Of a stretch of DNA of 64,000 nt, positions 43,189 through 55,617 are shown in pieces. A model generated the notes under the pieces. It had not been told where the DNA came from. It ran no database searches and saw nothing but the letters and a program-made list of their open reading frames with translations. The position numbers and the translations under genes were made by a program. Source of the stretch: Bryopsis sp. KO-2023 (taxonomy: Eukaryota; Chlorophyta; Ulvophyceae; Bryopsidales; Bryopsidaceae); assembly GCA_030272585.1 (NCBI GenBank), contig BSYQ01000013.1, positions 1,302,001 through 1,366,000 on the forward strand. Direction: 5' to 3'. Numbering within the stretch: position 1 is the stretch's first letter; every line of letters begins with the position of its first letter.

Positions 43189-46041
43189 CTACAGCTCAGA
43201 TTGAAACATCGAATCCCAGGCATGGTCCTGTAAACCTTGCATGTGCGAATCCATCACTTTGAACGCTAGCAGCACCGCCGCCACTCCTACCCCGACCATC
43301 GACAGGGTCGAAATGGGGGTGCCCTTTTGACTGGACATCACCAAGCCTTTCGTGAGGGTTTGCATCGTCCACCACACAGGATCCCCCATCAAGAGAGGGT
43401 TTCGTTTGACGGGTTTGTCGGGGACCTCCCAGAAATCACCATTCAGAAACGCATCCGGGGCGGTTGCACACTTGAGGTTCATCCGACAGCGACGCAGGAT
43501 TCGACCGGGGGAAGCTTGCCCATATAACGCTAGCGCCTGAACCAATAACATACATACATATAAATATAAATAAAACCAAGAACTTGACCCCTGCACACAA
43601 ATCATCCACCTTTACACGTAACTCCTGAACAACCCACAGCCCCAACCCCCCAAACAATCCGGAAAAAAAACCTTCCCACCAGTTTCGACCCACCTTTCGA
43701 ATGAGGTCGTCCGTGGAAATGTATTTTCCGATGTTGAGGTTTACTAAGGCGCTGTGCAGCTCGCACATTTCATCCAAGCCCACCAGCTCCTCCCTGGCGG
43801 TCGCTATTCCAGCGGCCCCCACGTACAGAGGCATCATGGGATGGGAGGAGAAAAACAAATCGAAAAGCCTGGCGATGTCAGGCAGACTGTGGACATCGTG
43901 GCTGAACCAAGTGATGAACCAGCTCAACGAGAAATAGCAGGGCACCCCCATGACCTGCAGGCAGCAGCAGCAAAAGACAGAATGAGGTATTGTGTAAGTT
44001 TTCAAACTGCTGCGATGAGTAACCTGGATTCTCTGGTGGTATGATCAAGGTGGTGTGGAGGGGGGTTTGCTCTGAGAACCAGGTCGAAAATCCACCAGCA
44101 TAACACTGCAAAGTTGTGAATTTTGTTGGAAGAGCAGATATTGAAGCTGATATATTTCTCACCCCAGCCTACAACACATTTCCATGAACGGGCTGCACTC
44201 GGCTTTTTTTTCCATTGCGCAAAAGAATTTCAATTTAAATACGCTTCCCCCACCCCCCTTCCTAAATCCAAAAGTCACCACCACAATGATCAAATCTTGT
44301 TCATTTCTTTTCAAAAAAAAAAAGCAAGCCTGGCGCAACCCGGGTTCACCTGGAGCAGCGTAGCGACTTCTGGGTCGGCCATTTCGACTATCGGATGGAT
44401 GAGTCTGAGCAATTCAGTGACGGCGTCGAGATTCACCCTGGTGCAGTCCCTCAATTGGCAGGTCGCGATTTTGCAAATCAAGGGGAAAGCCAGGCGTTCC
44501 CCCACCGTCAATATGAGAACGGCTCCGATGTCGTGCAAGCCTTGATAGTAATGCACGTCGCCTGGTCGAGCGATGGAAAAAGAAAAATATCAAAGAATTG
44601 GGGAGAAAAATGGGATTGTATAGGAAAGGGGTTTGGATCAACCCGTATGCACAGTGGATGGGCCATGGATAACTTATGTAAAAACTTGATATGCAGGTTT
44701 ATGATTGAACCTGATATATATATTCTCTTAATTATTATTATTTCATTTTTTAGCAGTACGTCATTGCATATTTGCATTTTGGGAAGAAAAAACAAACAGT
44801 GGGGAAATGCAATCTTAATTGGTTTTATCGGGGAAAAAAAAAAACAAAAAAACCAAGAAAAACACAACCTGACCGTACATATCGCCACATTTTCCTTCTT
44901 TTTTTGGCGATCGGATTTCGTTTTTCAAAAACACATATAAACATACATCGGCGATTCTAAAAATAGAGACGCTAAAATACAAAATGGTTACCTAATGCGG
45001 CAGCTCACCATCGTGATAATTCACAACAGCATTCAACAGTCTTCTCAAGGCTGCCCGTTTTTCTTCCTTCGACTTGTCTGATAGCCCGTCGGTGAACTGA
45101 TGCATCGATCTGGGAATATCGGCTTTAACTGTGGGGGTGTCTTTATGGTCCATTTCCCCCAGCCGCTCGTAGTCCCCCCAGTCGAAATTTTCTAAATCGA
45201 TCCCCAGCAGCATCGGCCAGACTCTTGCCCTCAATCGGTGGTTGACTAATCCACGAACGGCCGAAACCTTTCTGAGCTGTGAAATTTCAATCTGCTGGAA
45301 AAAGGAAAATGAAAAGTTAGCGGGGAAAAAATAGGTGATGAAATGGAGCCCATTTATGTAAAGAGTTTTTTGAATTTTTTTATTTGTTTAGCAAAAAGGA
45401 CAATTATTTTTTGAGAAGTCCCGATATTCTCTTTTTAAAAGGGATTTGACATGTTTTATTTTATTTTTTTTTGCACAAATTTTCTGGACGCAGTATTTTT
45501 ACATTTTTTTCAGTTTGCATTTTTTCTTGCAAGGGTTAAAACATATCAGGTCGGTGCCTATCGATGCTTCTTGTTTGTTTTTTTCCATGTCTTGGATATT
45601 TTTAATCCATGGTGTTTTTCAGTTTTATACATTTACATATCTCATATTTTAAACTCAGTATTTCCAGAAATCGAAATGCTTTACATATTTTGAAAAAAAA
45701 CAAAAAAAAACAAACACATGCCTAGCATAGCCCTTCTCTTTACAAGCCGGCAAAGCTATTCCCAAAACAACTTGTCTGGTGCAGCCCTTTTCTTTCTTTC
45801 TTTTTTTTTTTTTAAGAAAGGAAGTTGAGTTAAAAAATACTGTGCTAATGCTTTGTCTACCCAACTAAGCACCTCCAACAGCACCTTTCTTTCCCCAATT
45901 TTTTTTATGGAGGAAGAAACTTCCACTCACCGGTCGTCGCAGAATTTCTTCAATTATTTCCACCGTATCTTGGTCGCGTCGACGACCTTCGTCCATTTTC
46001 TTATCGCGCTTTCTTCTTTGCCTGCGTTTTCTTCTCCCCAT
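43189..46041 (-). CDS. TBC1D20-like Rab GTPase-activating protein
   Basis: Exons 46041-45931, 45294-45009, 44563-44349, 43954-43694 and 43536-43189 join in phase to 406 residues (human TBC1D20 has 403). The TBC domain shows LRARVWPMLLG, the arginine-finger motif ADIPRS, the glutamine-finger motif HYYQGLHDIG, VGERLAFPLI and LSWFITWFSHDV..LFDLFFSSHPMMP. The C-terminus has a hydrophobic anchor (STLSMVGVGVAAVLLAFKV), as in TBC1D20 and yeast Gyp8, which sit in the ER and act on Rab1/Ypt1. Both catalytic fingers are present, so it should be active. A start at 45996 is possible. The acceptor of exon 2 is a CAGCAG double site. It lies head to head with the mTERF gene. Confidence 0.93.
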
Positions 46042-46506
46042 CACACCATAGCCCCTTCCCTTTTGATATCGCACGCAAACACAGACACACAGACTCGAAA
46101 AAGCCTAACCTTTTCACGAAAACCCAACCAGAAATCCCTGTTTTTTTTGTGTGTGTGTGCGTGTTTTTTCTTTTTTTTTTCTCACTCCGATAAAAAAATT
46201 ATTAAAAATATATATGTGTCTTAAAAAGATCTCCGTTCTCAAGGCGGGTTCGTCTCTTTTTTTTTTTTTTGGCCTCAGGATATTTTCTATTTCCCGCGCG
46301 CGTCGATGTGTCAACAGAAGATCGCCCTTTCTTCGAAAAAAAATATAAAAAATTCTCGCACACAAGACAGAAAGAACGCAAAAAAGAGGGACCGCGATTC
46401 GTACGACACCATATCTCAGTCCAGAAACCCCCCTCCTGTCGCACGGACCTTGGCGGTTTCTGTTTTTCTGGAGGAAAAGGACTGGAGCCGACACACAAAA
46501 AAAAGG
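46042..46506. promoter_or_regulatory. Region between TBC1D20-like and mTERF genes
   Basis: This separates the two divergent starts. The frame of the mTERF protein is open upstream to an ATG at 46306, so part may be coding. Polypyrimidine and purine runs dominate; no known element recognised. Confidence 0.35.
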
Positions 46507-47319
46507 ATGTCGTGTTACTGCGGTTCGAAAGGTTTCGAGGCGTCCATCGAAAAGCGCCCAACGGAACGCTCGCTGGTGCCAGCAGTTCGCTGCGCGAAAA
46601 TTAGGAGAGACGTCCTTCAAGGATTCAGGTCGAGTAAAGAAAAGCATCGAGATGCGAAACGCTCGCGGACAGTAAGTCTCGCAACGTCTGAAATCTCGAG
46701 CGAGAACGGTGGGGACGACGGTGGCGGTGTTGCCGCCGAACCTGTTGTTGACGGAAGCCCCCCTTGGAGTTTCGGCTTTCAGTGCAACGAGCGTTACTTG
46801 GATTGGGATGACAGCGCTCAGCGCCGATTGGTCCAGCTGGTGGCGTCCGAAAAGCTGGGAATTTCTTTGGAGGAGTTAACCGACCGCGTCGCTGAACTTG
46901 GGGTGTTGCTCCCCGATATGGTCACCAAGTTGGCGAGAATGAAAGCCGACCTGCTGGTCAAACTGCTCGCCAGCCCTTCTTCCGTGAGCGAAAAAATGAT
47001 CGTTCTGAGGGAGGAACTCCCTGACGCGGACGTCTCTACGTTGGTGTCGCGGTTTCCTTACTTGATCGCGGAGTTCTCGTCAGAAGAGATCCGGGATCGA
47101 CTCGGGGAAATGCGACGCACGCTGGAGGGGGTGGACTTGGCCTCGCTGCTGACCAAAGAGCCGAGGTTGTTTTCCGTCGACATGGATCGCGTTCTGCAGG
47201 AAATTACGCGGTTGATGGGGGAGGAAATCGACCCCGTCTCTTTTCTGGTTTCGCAACCTGAAATGGTGCTCAGCATGGAGGAGTCTGGCTTGCCGTCCGC
47301 CATAGACAGAGATAGCTGA
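46507..47319 (+). CDS. mTERF-domain protein (organellar)
   Basis: One open exon, 270 residues from ATG 46507, or 337 from ATG 46306. Three consecutive mTERF repeats are visible in the C-terminal half: VSTLVSRFPYLIAEFSSEE, LASLLTKEPRLFSVD and VSFLVSQPEMVLSME, each with the leucine-rich helix and the conserved proline. mTERF proteins bind nucleic acid in mitochondria or plastids and act in transcription, translation or splicing there. The basic N-terminus (PAVRCAKIRRDVLQGFRSSK) fits an organelle-targeting peptide. The number of repeats is low for the family, and the ORF ends soon after the last, so further exons beyond 47319 are possible. Confidence 0.82.
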   Translation: MSCYCGSKGFEASIEKRPTERSLVPAVRCAKIRRDVLQGFRSSKEKHRDAKRSRTVSLATSEISSENGGDDGGGVAAEPVVDGSPPWSFGFQCNERYLDWDDSAQRRLVQLVASEKLGISLEELTDRVAELGVLLPDMVTKLARMKADLLVKLLASPSSVSEKMIVLREELPDADVSTLVSRFPYLIAEFSSEEIRDRLGEMRRTLEGVDLASLLTKEPRLFSVDMDRVLQEITRLMGEEIDPVSFLVSQPEMVLSMEESGLPSAIDRDS

Positions 47320-48058
47320 GCCAATTTTCTTCCTTCTTTCTGCGTTTTTTCTTGTTTTTTTTTTTTGGGGGGGGGTGGGGTTCTTCCTTCCCTTTTGTTT
47401 CTGTTTTGTTTTGTGCACTACTCAAAAACATGAACAAAAAAACCTTAGCCCTTTCTTTTCCTCCTCCAGCCAGCTCGCTCTTGTTTGGACAGATGTTGTC
47501 CCACCCCAGAACTGCTGGGGACTATTGTAAAAACAGAATGAAACGCATTTGAAATGTGAAATGGAATGTGTTTCATGCACGACTCATGCAACTCCTGAGG
47601 ATTTGGAGGATTTTATTTTTCCAGACGTTCAACAAAGAACGAATTGAAGAATTGAAAAAAGGATTGAATTGAATTGAAATTGAGGGAAGAATTGAGTTTG
47701 GAGCAATCGGAAACCAGCAGCTCTCCAAACGAGGAATCTAACACCGCCCCCCCAGTTCCGACAAGGGGAACACATGCACCATGTCGTACAACTATACATC
47801 CTCCAAGGCCTCCACACTCCGCTATTCCAACGGTGTGAATATTTTTGGCAGGGTATCGAAGGGACACAAAAAACAAGAAAAAAAAAGGCATATGAGTGAA
47901 GATGAAAAAAAAAGCATAAGTGTGAACGAATAGCCATTCCTCTCAATCCTGGCTCGTGTTACATGGCCCGACCCCTACAAGCAACCCCGTTGCTCCCATG
48001 TCTGACACAAACAGCTATCCACCTAACCGCACTGGTTGCTATTTGATTGAACAGGCAT
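47320..48058. other. Spacer between mTERF and RPS11 genes
   Basis: About 740 bp at converging 3' ends, with no gene seen. A T-run/G-run junction lies at 47355-47375. At 47640-47690 are short GAATTGAA repeats. Confidence 0.45.
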
Positions 48059-50728
48059 TCAGAACTTCGAGAATTTCTTTCCTCCGGCGGCTCCCTGAGT
48101 AATAACCCTCAAAGCGCAAAACCTCTTTGTCTTGGACAATGGCCTGTTCAGCAGCAGCAAAAACAAGAAAAGACTGACTCTGACTCTGTCTGACAGGAAA
48201 TATACCCACCTATATAAAAAACATATCTATATAATATATGATTCTTTTCAGGAGCCACCTATACGAAAATATATAGTATATAGTTTTTTTCAGGTGCGAG
48301 GGAAACCTATGTTGTGTGTTATTCCCAGAAATACTTCACAGTTTTGAAATTGAATGGCACATTTCCATAATGGGCCCCCCCCCCCCAAAAAAATGAAAAA
48401 CTGTGTATGTGGGTAGATAGATGATCATATTAGTCATAGACACCACCATTTCAAACCCGAGCTAATTTCTCATCCCTTTTCCACATCTCTACGTTTATCA
48501 AGCCGTTTCAAAATCCCTCCCTCCACCAACTCATTTCCCTTGTGTTCCAACTTGTTTCATGAAGATACCCAGATTGAAACTAAGTTATTTTTTTCTCTGA
48601 AAGAGCATGTGCAAAAATACATATAAGTAAAAAACCTGACCTACAAAGTTTAAAATCAGATATGGCCGGATGGGCAACTCTCTGCAGACACAACCAGTTT
48701 TCGATTGAAAAGGGGGTTTCAGGGAGTTTATTTTTTGCTCTGCTGCATTTGTTTTACCTGCATTCACCGATGACCACAGAGTCCCCCTCCTTGCATCGAA
48801 AGCACGGCGACAAATGAGCAGCTACGTTTTTGTGCCTCTTCTCATACCTGTTTGGAAAAAAAAAAAAATCGTAAATAAATAAATAAGCCAGCCCTGAATG
48901 GCCAAAACTTCTGATCGACCCTCCATGATGTCCCTCCTCCTCAACTTTCAAAATCGAGAAAGTGTGCAAGCCAACCCTCTTCGTGTTTTCAAAAAGAAGG
49001 AAAGCTCCAGTCATTCAAGAGTGGTCATTTTTGTACGTCCCAATGCGAATTTGTGACATCGCACTAGTAGATCAGACAGAAATAAAAAAAAAACATTTAT
49101 ACTGTACACTGTATATTGTACACTGTATACGGAAAACTGTACACCAACTTGCATCCCTCAACTTCTTCCCCACTGCTGATGGTACTCAAGTTGAACAAAA
49201 AAAAAAAAAAACACACACCTCTTGAGTATTTCGAAAGAGACTGACCCATTATCTCCAAGAACTGTCAGTCATCCAGTAAAACCACATCCATTTTCTCATA
49301 TTCCCTAGAATAATGCTGTGGCTTCCCCACCCCACCTTTGGTATTTTCGCACGTAGTGCAGGTAATCCCTTCTGACAATGATGGTTCTTTGCATCTTGGT
49401 GGACTTCACGATTCCTATGGCAAGCCATAAAATTTGTGAAAACAGGAAAAGGGTTTCTATTTTTTATTTTATTTTTATTTCTTGGCTTGAAATTGATCGG
49501 GCCGAAAAGAAAAAAAAGGAACAAGACACACGATGACAAATAACACCAACAAAAGATACCATTCACAATCCAAAACGGTCCATAACTGCAACCCAATGAT
49601 CGGCCGACCTTACAGACGTCTCAACAAAATCATAACAATGCATTTTAACACTGTTATTTCAATAGATTTACTGCATGGGTTTTGTGTTTCGTACCAAAAA
49701 AAAACCCATGATGCACCAGCAGCGGCACGACTAATCAGGCCATAATTTCGCATTACAACTTCCGAGAATCGAAATTACTGGACAACAGTGTCACATGGAG
49801 ATTACTTTTTCTTGTCTATATCGCCAAGGAATTAGAAAATAATAATTTGAGAAAACATACCGGTCAAAATTCGGCCACGGATAGACACAGCTCCAGTGAA
49901 GGGGCACTTCTTGTCGACATAGGTTCCTACACAAATCCAACCCTCAAAATGAATGCGAGGAAATGATAATCCAAAAATGGATGGGGGGAAACAAATAACA
50001 AAACAAAAAAACAAAAAAACACCAGCTCAATCAACGACAGCTCCCCCCCCCCTCCTTCAATTACCCACAGCCCAATCAAAACCAAGCCTAGACACGGTGC
50101 GATTTCCCCCCTCTTGGTTAAAAACAAGAAAACGGTTGTGCAAAAAAGTCTTCAACATTTACTTTTCCCCTTATCATCATCATCAGTGTATTTTTTTTTT
50201 GGTGGAGGGAAAAAAAATAAGAAGAAAGAAAAAAAAAAAGGAAAAAGATGGAGGGGAAAAATAAAAAGAAAGAAAGATGGAGTTCGGAATCCTGTCTCAC
50301 CCTCGATAGCCTCCTTGGGGGTTTTGAATCCCAGTCCAACATTCTTGTAGTACCTATTCCCGCACTTTCCTGGCACTTTACGGTTCCTTGCGTTTCCCCG
50401 AACCCTGTGGATGAAACACACTCCCCTCAATAAAACCTACCTCGCTTTTTAGGGCAACCCCGCTCACCCATCGTCCCAACAATCCTTTCCAGAAACCGCA
50501 CGCTTCTCAGCGAAAAAAATCCCCAGCAAACTCGAGAATTCGATACAAGGGCATTCACCTACCCAAGAATGGGAACCTTGGGTTGCCTCTGGTACGCTCT
50601 TTCCGTCTGCAGCAAAAGAACAGCACAGTGAGCCGAAGCCCAAACCAAACAAGGATTGCCATGTTTCTGAATCTCCCCAAAACAGGGAATTTTTCTCCGC
50701 AGATGTTCTGTAAAACCTGATCAGCCAT
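48059..50728 (-). CDS. RPS11: 40S ribosomal protein S11 (uS17)
   Basis: Seven small exons, 50728-50717, 50606-50563, 50404-50301, 49926-49861, 49414-49336, 48847-48758 and 48143-48059, join in phase to 159 residues, the usual length. Sequence marks are [101 protein letters not shown] and the C-terminus [11 protein letters not shown]. uS17 binds 18S rRNA in the small subunit and helps shape the decoding-side body. The first exon encodes only Met-Ala-Asp-Gln, typical of ribosomal protein genes with a short first exon. No anomaly in the frame. Confidence 0.97.
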
Positions 50729-51112
50729 TGCGCTCCACTCCCCTTAGCCGCCGCTCGAACAAAGTATCCAAAACCACCCGCTGATCTTGCACTCCGCAAC
50801 TTTCAGCGCTCAAACATAACCCGCCGTCAAGTTAGCGATGAGGTAACTCATTTTGCCTCATTAAAATGACCGATGTGTGATGCGGTGCTGCGTGACGAGG
50901 TCGTAACGCAACCGTTAGAAAAACGAAGGGTGATTGGGCTGTTTTACAGTTTAAAAACTTCATAAAAAGATCAAGGAGCCCTGACTTGGGTTTTTCTATT
51001 CGAGAGGGCGTCACCCCACCAAATTCTGTACTCAAGAGGGAAAAATTCACAGCCAGGAAGAAAAATATGGACAAATATATTAAAAAAAATCACTCCAATG
51101 AACAAGAAACAT
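50729..51112. promoter_or_regulatory. Upstream region of RPS11
   Basis: Between the RPS11 start and the end of the next minus-strand gene. It should hold the RPS11 promoter. No TATA box or TCT initiator could be assigned with confidence. Confidence 0.35.
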
Positions 51113-52756
51113 TCACTGTCCGCCGTTACACCCCTCTCCAATTTTCTTACAGAGAACGGCATCCAATTCTCGCAACCCTCGAATATTCTCTTTGCACTCC
51201 TTTATCTGTTTTGTTATAGTGGGGTCCGAAAGGTGGCTTTCATGTGGAGGCGCCGCCAAAGTAGAAGTGGAGAAAAAAGGCTCTGGATTTGGCCAAGAAA
51301 TCGCATCCGCCATCTTTTTGGGAGGGTTCGTTTTCAATTCGCTGATGTCTTGGTCAATGCTTGACAGCCGAAGAGAGTGCCGCCTGTTTTCCAACCCACA
51401 CATACACAATAATGCAATCGATCAGAATTGACCTTTGAAGGCTCATGGTTGAGTTGAACAACCCCCCAGGTCCCTTCTCCCTTTAATATTTTAATACAAT
51501 TCCTGCAACGAGGGGTAAAGCTCAGGCAGGTGAGTATTATTTACTGACCAGGTTTGGGTGGCAAGGAAGGAGAACTCAAGCGGCATCCTTATCGAAAGAT
51601 TTTTCTAAGTGTAAACAAAACACCAGCAAATAAAACTAATATTCAGCATTTTAAGTTCTAAGAATCACTGCATATCATCCAAGAGTCCCCCTTTAGTTGT
51701 TTTCGTAAACTGCTTACCGTTCCCCATCAAAACACTTCAATTCGGGCAAGGCTGCGAAAACCAAATCGGATAATCTCGAGTGCGAACATACAGGGTTTTG
51801 TGGCTTTTCCGATTCGACCCCTCTTATCCGCAGATCCTTGAGGCCCATCAATTTGGACAGGGAGTTAAGGTTCAGGTCTTCCACCTTTTATTATGAGAAT
51901 CCACCACAGAGTTGCTTCTCTCTTTAAAAACCAGCACTCCAGGAAATAAGTGCACAGCATCGATTTAAAATATATAAATAATCGAATTAGGACCGAAAAA
52001 CAAATGTAAAACGTTGGGTGAAGGTTGGGGCAAATATCAAAAGTGATCAGGAAGAAATCAAGAAATATTCTGCATTCATATTTTGCAGCGTTTAGAAAAG
52101 TGGCAGAAAGGGAAACGAGCGTTACGAAAAGCAAAGAAGAAGAAGGAAAACGGCGGCTAAAAACGAAGTAGAATAATAAGAGATAAGAGTGGAACAGGAA
52201 GTGCTCATCCGCTACCTCTTGCAGTCTGTTGTGCTCAAGATTCAGCGTTCTGAGTTTTGTAAGGTTTTGGATATTCTCTATTCGACGAATTCTGTTGCGT
52301 CCCAGATTCAGGTTTTCCAAACTTGCCAGGCTTTCCAGGCCTTCCATTCTGAAAGGGAAAAGAACAGCAACAAAAGTTGAGACAACGATAAAACGAAAGG
52401 GAATAAGGTAGCAATATGGCAGGAGGGGCTTGTGTTGAGAGTGTGATCGGTTGGTTTTCGTATGCAGAAATTCGGCTGTCTGATCAGTTCTTTTTTCCTG
52501 GGACGTATTTTCCAGTTTTGGATGGCATTTCAGTTGTCTCTTTTTTCTCGACAGTTTCGTTGTTTGCTGTTGGCCCCTTTTTTTACTTCTTTTTTATCTG
52601 CTGTTTTTCATATCGTGTAAAAGATAGCAGGGCACGAAATTGAGAAGATGCATCAGCGAATACGTTTTTGTTTGTTTCACCTTTCAATTTCGTTACTGCT
52701 CAAATCCAAGCTCGTCAGATTTTCCAAGGAGGCCATCCCACCCATCTTTCTCAGTC
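51113..52756 (-). CDS. Leucine-rich-repeat protein (5' end incomplete)
   Basis: Four in-phase exons, 52756-52681, 52348-52216, 51884-51718 and 51383-51113. They encode SDS22-type leucine-rich repeats (LENLTSLDLSSNEIERMEGL, LENLNLGRNRIRRIENIQNL, LRTLNLEHNRLQE), then an LRR cap with NPVCSHSRLSDLVFAALPEL and FDGER, and a C-terminal tail of about 90 residues ending CNGGQ. The layout resembles LRRC46-like and other small ciliary or phosphatase-associated LRR proteins; the exact family is not fixed. The 5' exons are not certain. A candidate in-phase exon at 53623-53558 (NHSFLTEEILKK) resembles the LTE start of LRRC46, but a linking exon with the right phase was not found. Confidence 0.75.
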
Positions 52757-53165
52757 CTACATTAAGAAAATTTGACAAAAAAAACGACAACATTTTGCTG
52801 CACATCGTTTTTTTTTTATTGTTGTTGAATCAGGTTTTCGGGAAAGCATAGCTGCGATGCTTCTGTTCAAGCAAAATTATGACTTTGTGGGCAACATTGA
52901 CGTTTCAGATTGCACTTGGCTTTTTTTTTGTGCAGGTGATATGTTTTTGTTGTTGCCGGTGAAGGTAAAACATATTTCGGTTAATTTACACAGCTTTAAG
53001 ACTTTTTCTTTCGTTCCTTTTGGTTTTTCCTCACAAAATTGACATGACAGAATATGACAGAGTTGCAGGAAGGCAAACGATACAATTCACATAACGTCCA
53101 ATATCCTTGCATGCAACATTCAGCGTGTGTTGTATATCTTTTTAACATTTTCTTTTTTTAATATG

Positions 53166-53286
53166 TGGAAAGGGCTAATTCAGTTGGGTAGTTGCTTCCA
53201 GTTTGTACAGTTGGGTTGTGGTATTTGAGGGGACTTTGGGTGGAACAGGGGTTGCACTTTTTACTGTAAGAATGTGAATTCAACAA
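53166..53286 (+). repeat. Dispersed repeat, copy 2
   Basis: Matches 8945-9068 with the shared blocks TTCAGTTGGGTAGTTGC, CAGTTTGTACAGTT, GGGACTTTGGG and AAGAATGTGAATTCAACA. Same orientation. It lies in the presumed 5' region or an intron of the LRR gene. Confidence 0.65.
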
Positions 53287-53623
53287 ATAAAAAATACCTT
53301 TCCCAGTGTAGCGGAAAGTGAAAATGATGTCCAGGTCGAAACATCGACTTTCCTATCATCGACACACCCAAACTTTAGACCAGTTATTCATTTACCTTTC
53401 TTACATCCGTTTTTCATCAACAATCTTGCTAAGAATTGGCATTTTCAATGTGCAGACGAGAAGTCTTTTAAAAAATGAAAATTTTCATTTTTTCATTTCA
53501 ACGTTCAGTCGAAACCCTTTCTCATACAACAGTTGCCTTTTTTTTGTGTTGTCTCACTTTTTTCAGAATTTCCTCGGTCAAAAAAGAGTGGTTCTCATTG
53601 GAGCAGTCTTCAGATTCCAACAC

Positions 53624-55617
53624 CTTGAAAAAAAAAGTCAAAAATAAGCCAGAAAATTAGCAATCGATGTAGTTTTTTCATTTTATGTCGAGAAAAACTG
53701 CAAAAACGAAATTGACCTCTTTCAAGGTGCATTTTATTTTTGACGATGAGCACTTTCCAGGGGAAAAAAAATCCACAGCAGGGAAATGAGCAACAAAAAA
53801 AAAATAATGGGTAACCATGAGCATTCAACTCAAAACTTTTTTTTCAGTCAGACGACTTGCATGGATCTTGCAAGACTTTACATGCAACCATACTTCGATA
53901 TCGAACAACATTATTAAGATCATTCAGATTTTTTTTCTTTTTTTAACTCTTTTTTTTCCATCGGTTCACTCTCATCCCAGTATTCTTTCATTTTTTAATG
54001 TGAAAGGCAATGAACCAGAAGCTAACCTTGAATTGCTGAGATCCGGTCCAGCTTCTTCTCATTGCAGGATTTTCTTTTCTTAATTATGTTTTTTTTTGGG
54101 GGGGGGGGATGATGTAGTGAAATCGTGAAAAGCTTTTCCCCCTGGACGCTGTTTCTTGTCAAGCAGGCAAGGACAGTCGAAGCCCGATTCAAAATCAATG
54201 ATTGAAAATCACGATTTTGTGCCGAACGCTGATGCAATTTCTGTTGTTTCTTTTTCGTTTTTCGGGTAGACCATCCTGGAGCGGGGTCGTCATCCTCGAC
54301 GCTGCTGAATGGAGTCAAGGGCAACAGGTGGGAGAGGTTGTGAATGGGCTCGGGGGGATTTCGGAGTCAGACGTGTCGACACACCTCCCACAAGCAACAA
54401 ATCCAACTCCTTCTCTCCCTCTTGTTTGTTTCTTGGTTGTTGGTAATGCCTATAAGTGCCCTTAAAAAAACAAAAAGTTGTTGGAGACTCCCTTTATGGT
54501 TTCTATGGACTGGCACATGCAGTGATATCTTTTTTGATATTTTCATGATGACAGCATGATTATTTACTTTGATGGTCGACTTGGTTTTTTCATTACAAGG
54601 TGTTATATATATAACCTAACCCGGATACGCTGATACATTTGTGCAAACTTATTTTTTGGACCGTGCTCCAGATTCTTCAACGTAAATGGTGATAATAATT
54701 ATTTTTCAACCGCCTTTTCGATCCAGTGTTTTGCTGCTTCCATCGGGTGTTATAGTTTGTTTAGGTTGCTCTATTCTTGGAGTGAAAAAGGAAAACGAAA
54801 CCATGATGGTTATGTTTCATCCATCCTCAATTTGTCTTTTTCTTTTTGAACGCCAGAAAAGTGTTTGGAAAAATTGCAGCTGTGAGCTTTTCTTGGCCTC
54901 CCCTGCGTTTCCTGGCTGTGAAAGACGAGTCCAAGAAAAATGTCAATCCGTTGCAAATAAAACCAACACCACCCAACTTGTAATATTCCCACTTGCCGTG
55001 CGATTTTGTTTTCTTCTTCAATTTTTATAATTGTAGTGTACGATAAGAAAAATGCTGTATGATCCTGTATCCATGGCCAGGAAGAGTCACCCTATCTGAC
55101 ATGAGGGACGATCGAAATTGTCGTAGTTATCTGCTGGGCTTCCCAAATTCTGAATTTCCCATATTTCTTTTTCGAAAACCCTTACATCGGCAAACCTAAA
55201 CTCTCATTGCTAGATCCAGACTTGGACTTTTTGTCGACAAGAATTCAATGCCAACATGCACATCACTTTCTTGTGGTTTCACCTACATCGCCCCCTCTTC
55301 AGTTTTCTGGTTGCTTTTCTTTCCATACCCGAAAGCCAAAGCACTCTCTTGGTACACACAGATGGGACATCGTTTCGCTTCCCAGTGAATCACCCCACAT
55401 GCTCACAAAGAAGTATCATTAAATCTGTAACAGAAATTGCACAAATAGACCACACGTTCCCCAAAAAGAAAGAATCCTCCAAAAACTACTGCCCTCCTGA
55501 GAACCAAGGAGAGTCTATTGTACAAGTTTGTGGACAAAACAAAGCCGCCACCACGCCCGTGAAGAGGAGATTCTATAGTGCGATTGCCTGCACATCAGGA
55601 CTGCTTGGAATTCTCCC
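53624..55617. other. Spacer or undetected 5' exons
   Basis: About 2 kb without a confident gene. Short minus-strand pieces near 54030-54050 (KKLDRISAIQ, LRR-like) and 54260-54320 (SSVEDDDPAPGWSTRK) may be exons of the LRR gene or of a second gene, but splice phases could not be joined. A T-run/G-run junction lies at 54089-54108. A (TA)n run is at 54606-54613. Confidence 0.35.

Noticed and set aside
42503-43262. Lys-, Phe- and Pro-rich frames on both strands
   Set aside because: They come from A, T and C homopolymer spacers with no conserved motif.
46114-46647. Minus-strand frame of 177 codons
   Set aside because: It overlaps the mTERF coding strand and the upstream region, has no recognisable motif, and contradicts the TBC1D20-like start at 46041.
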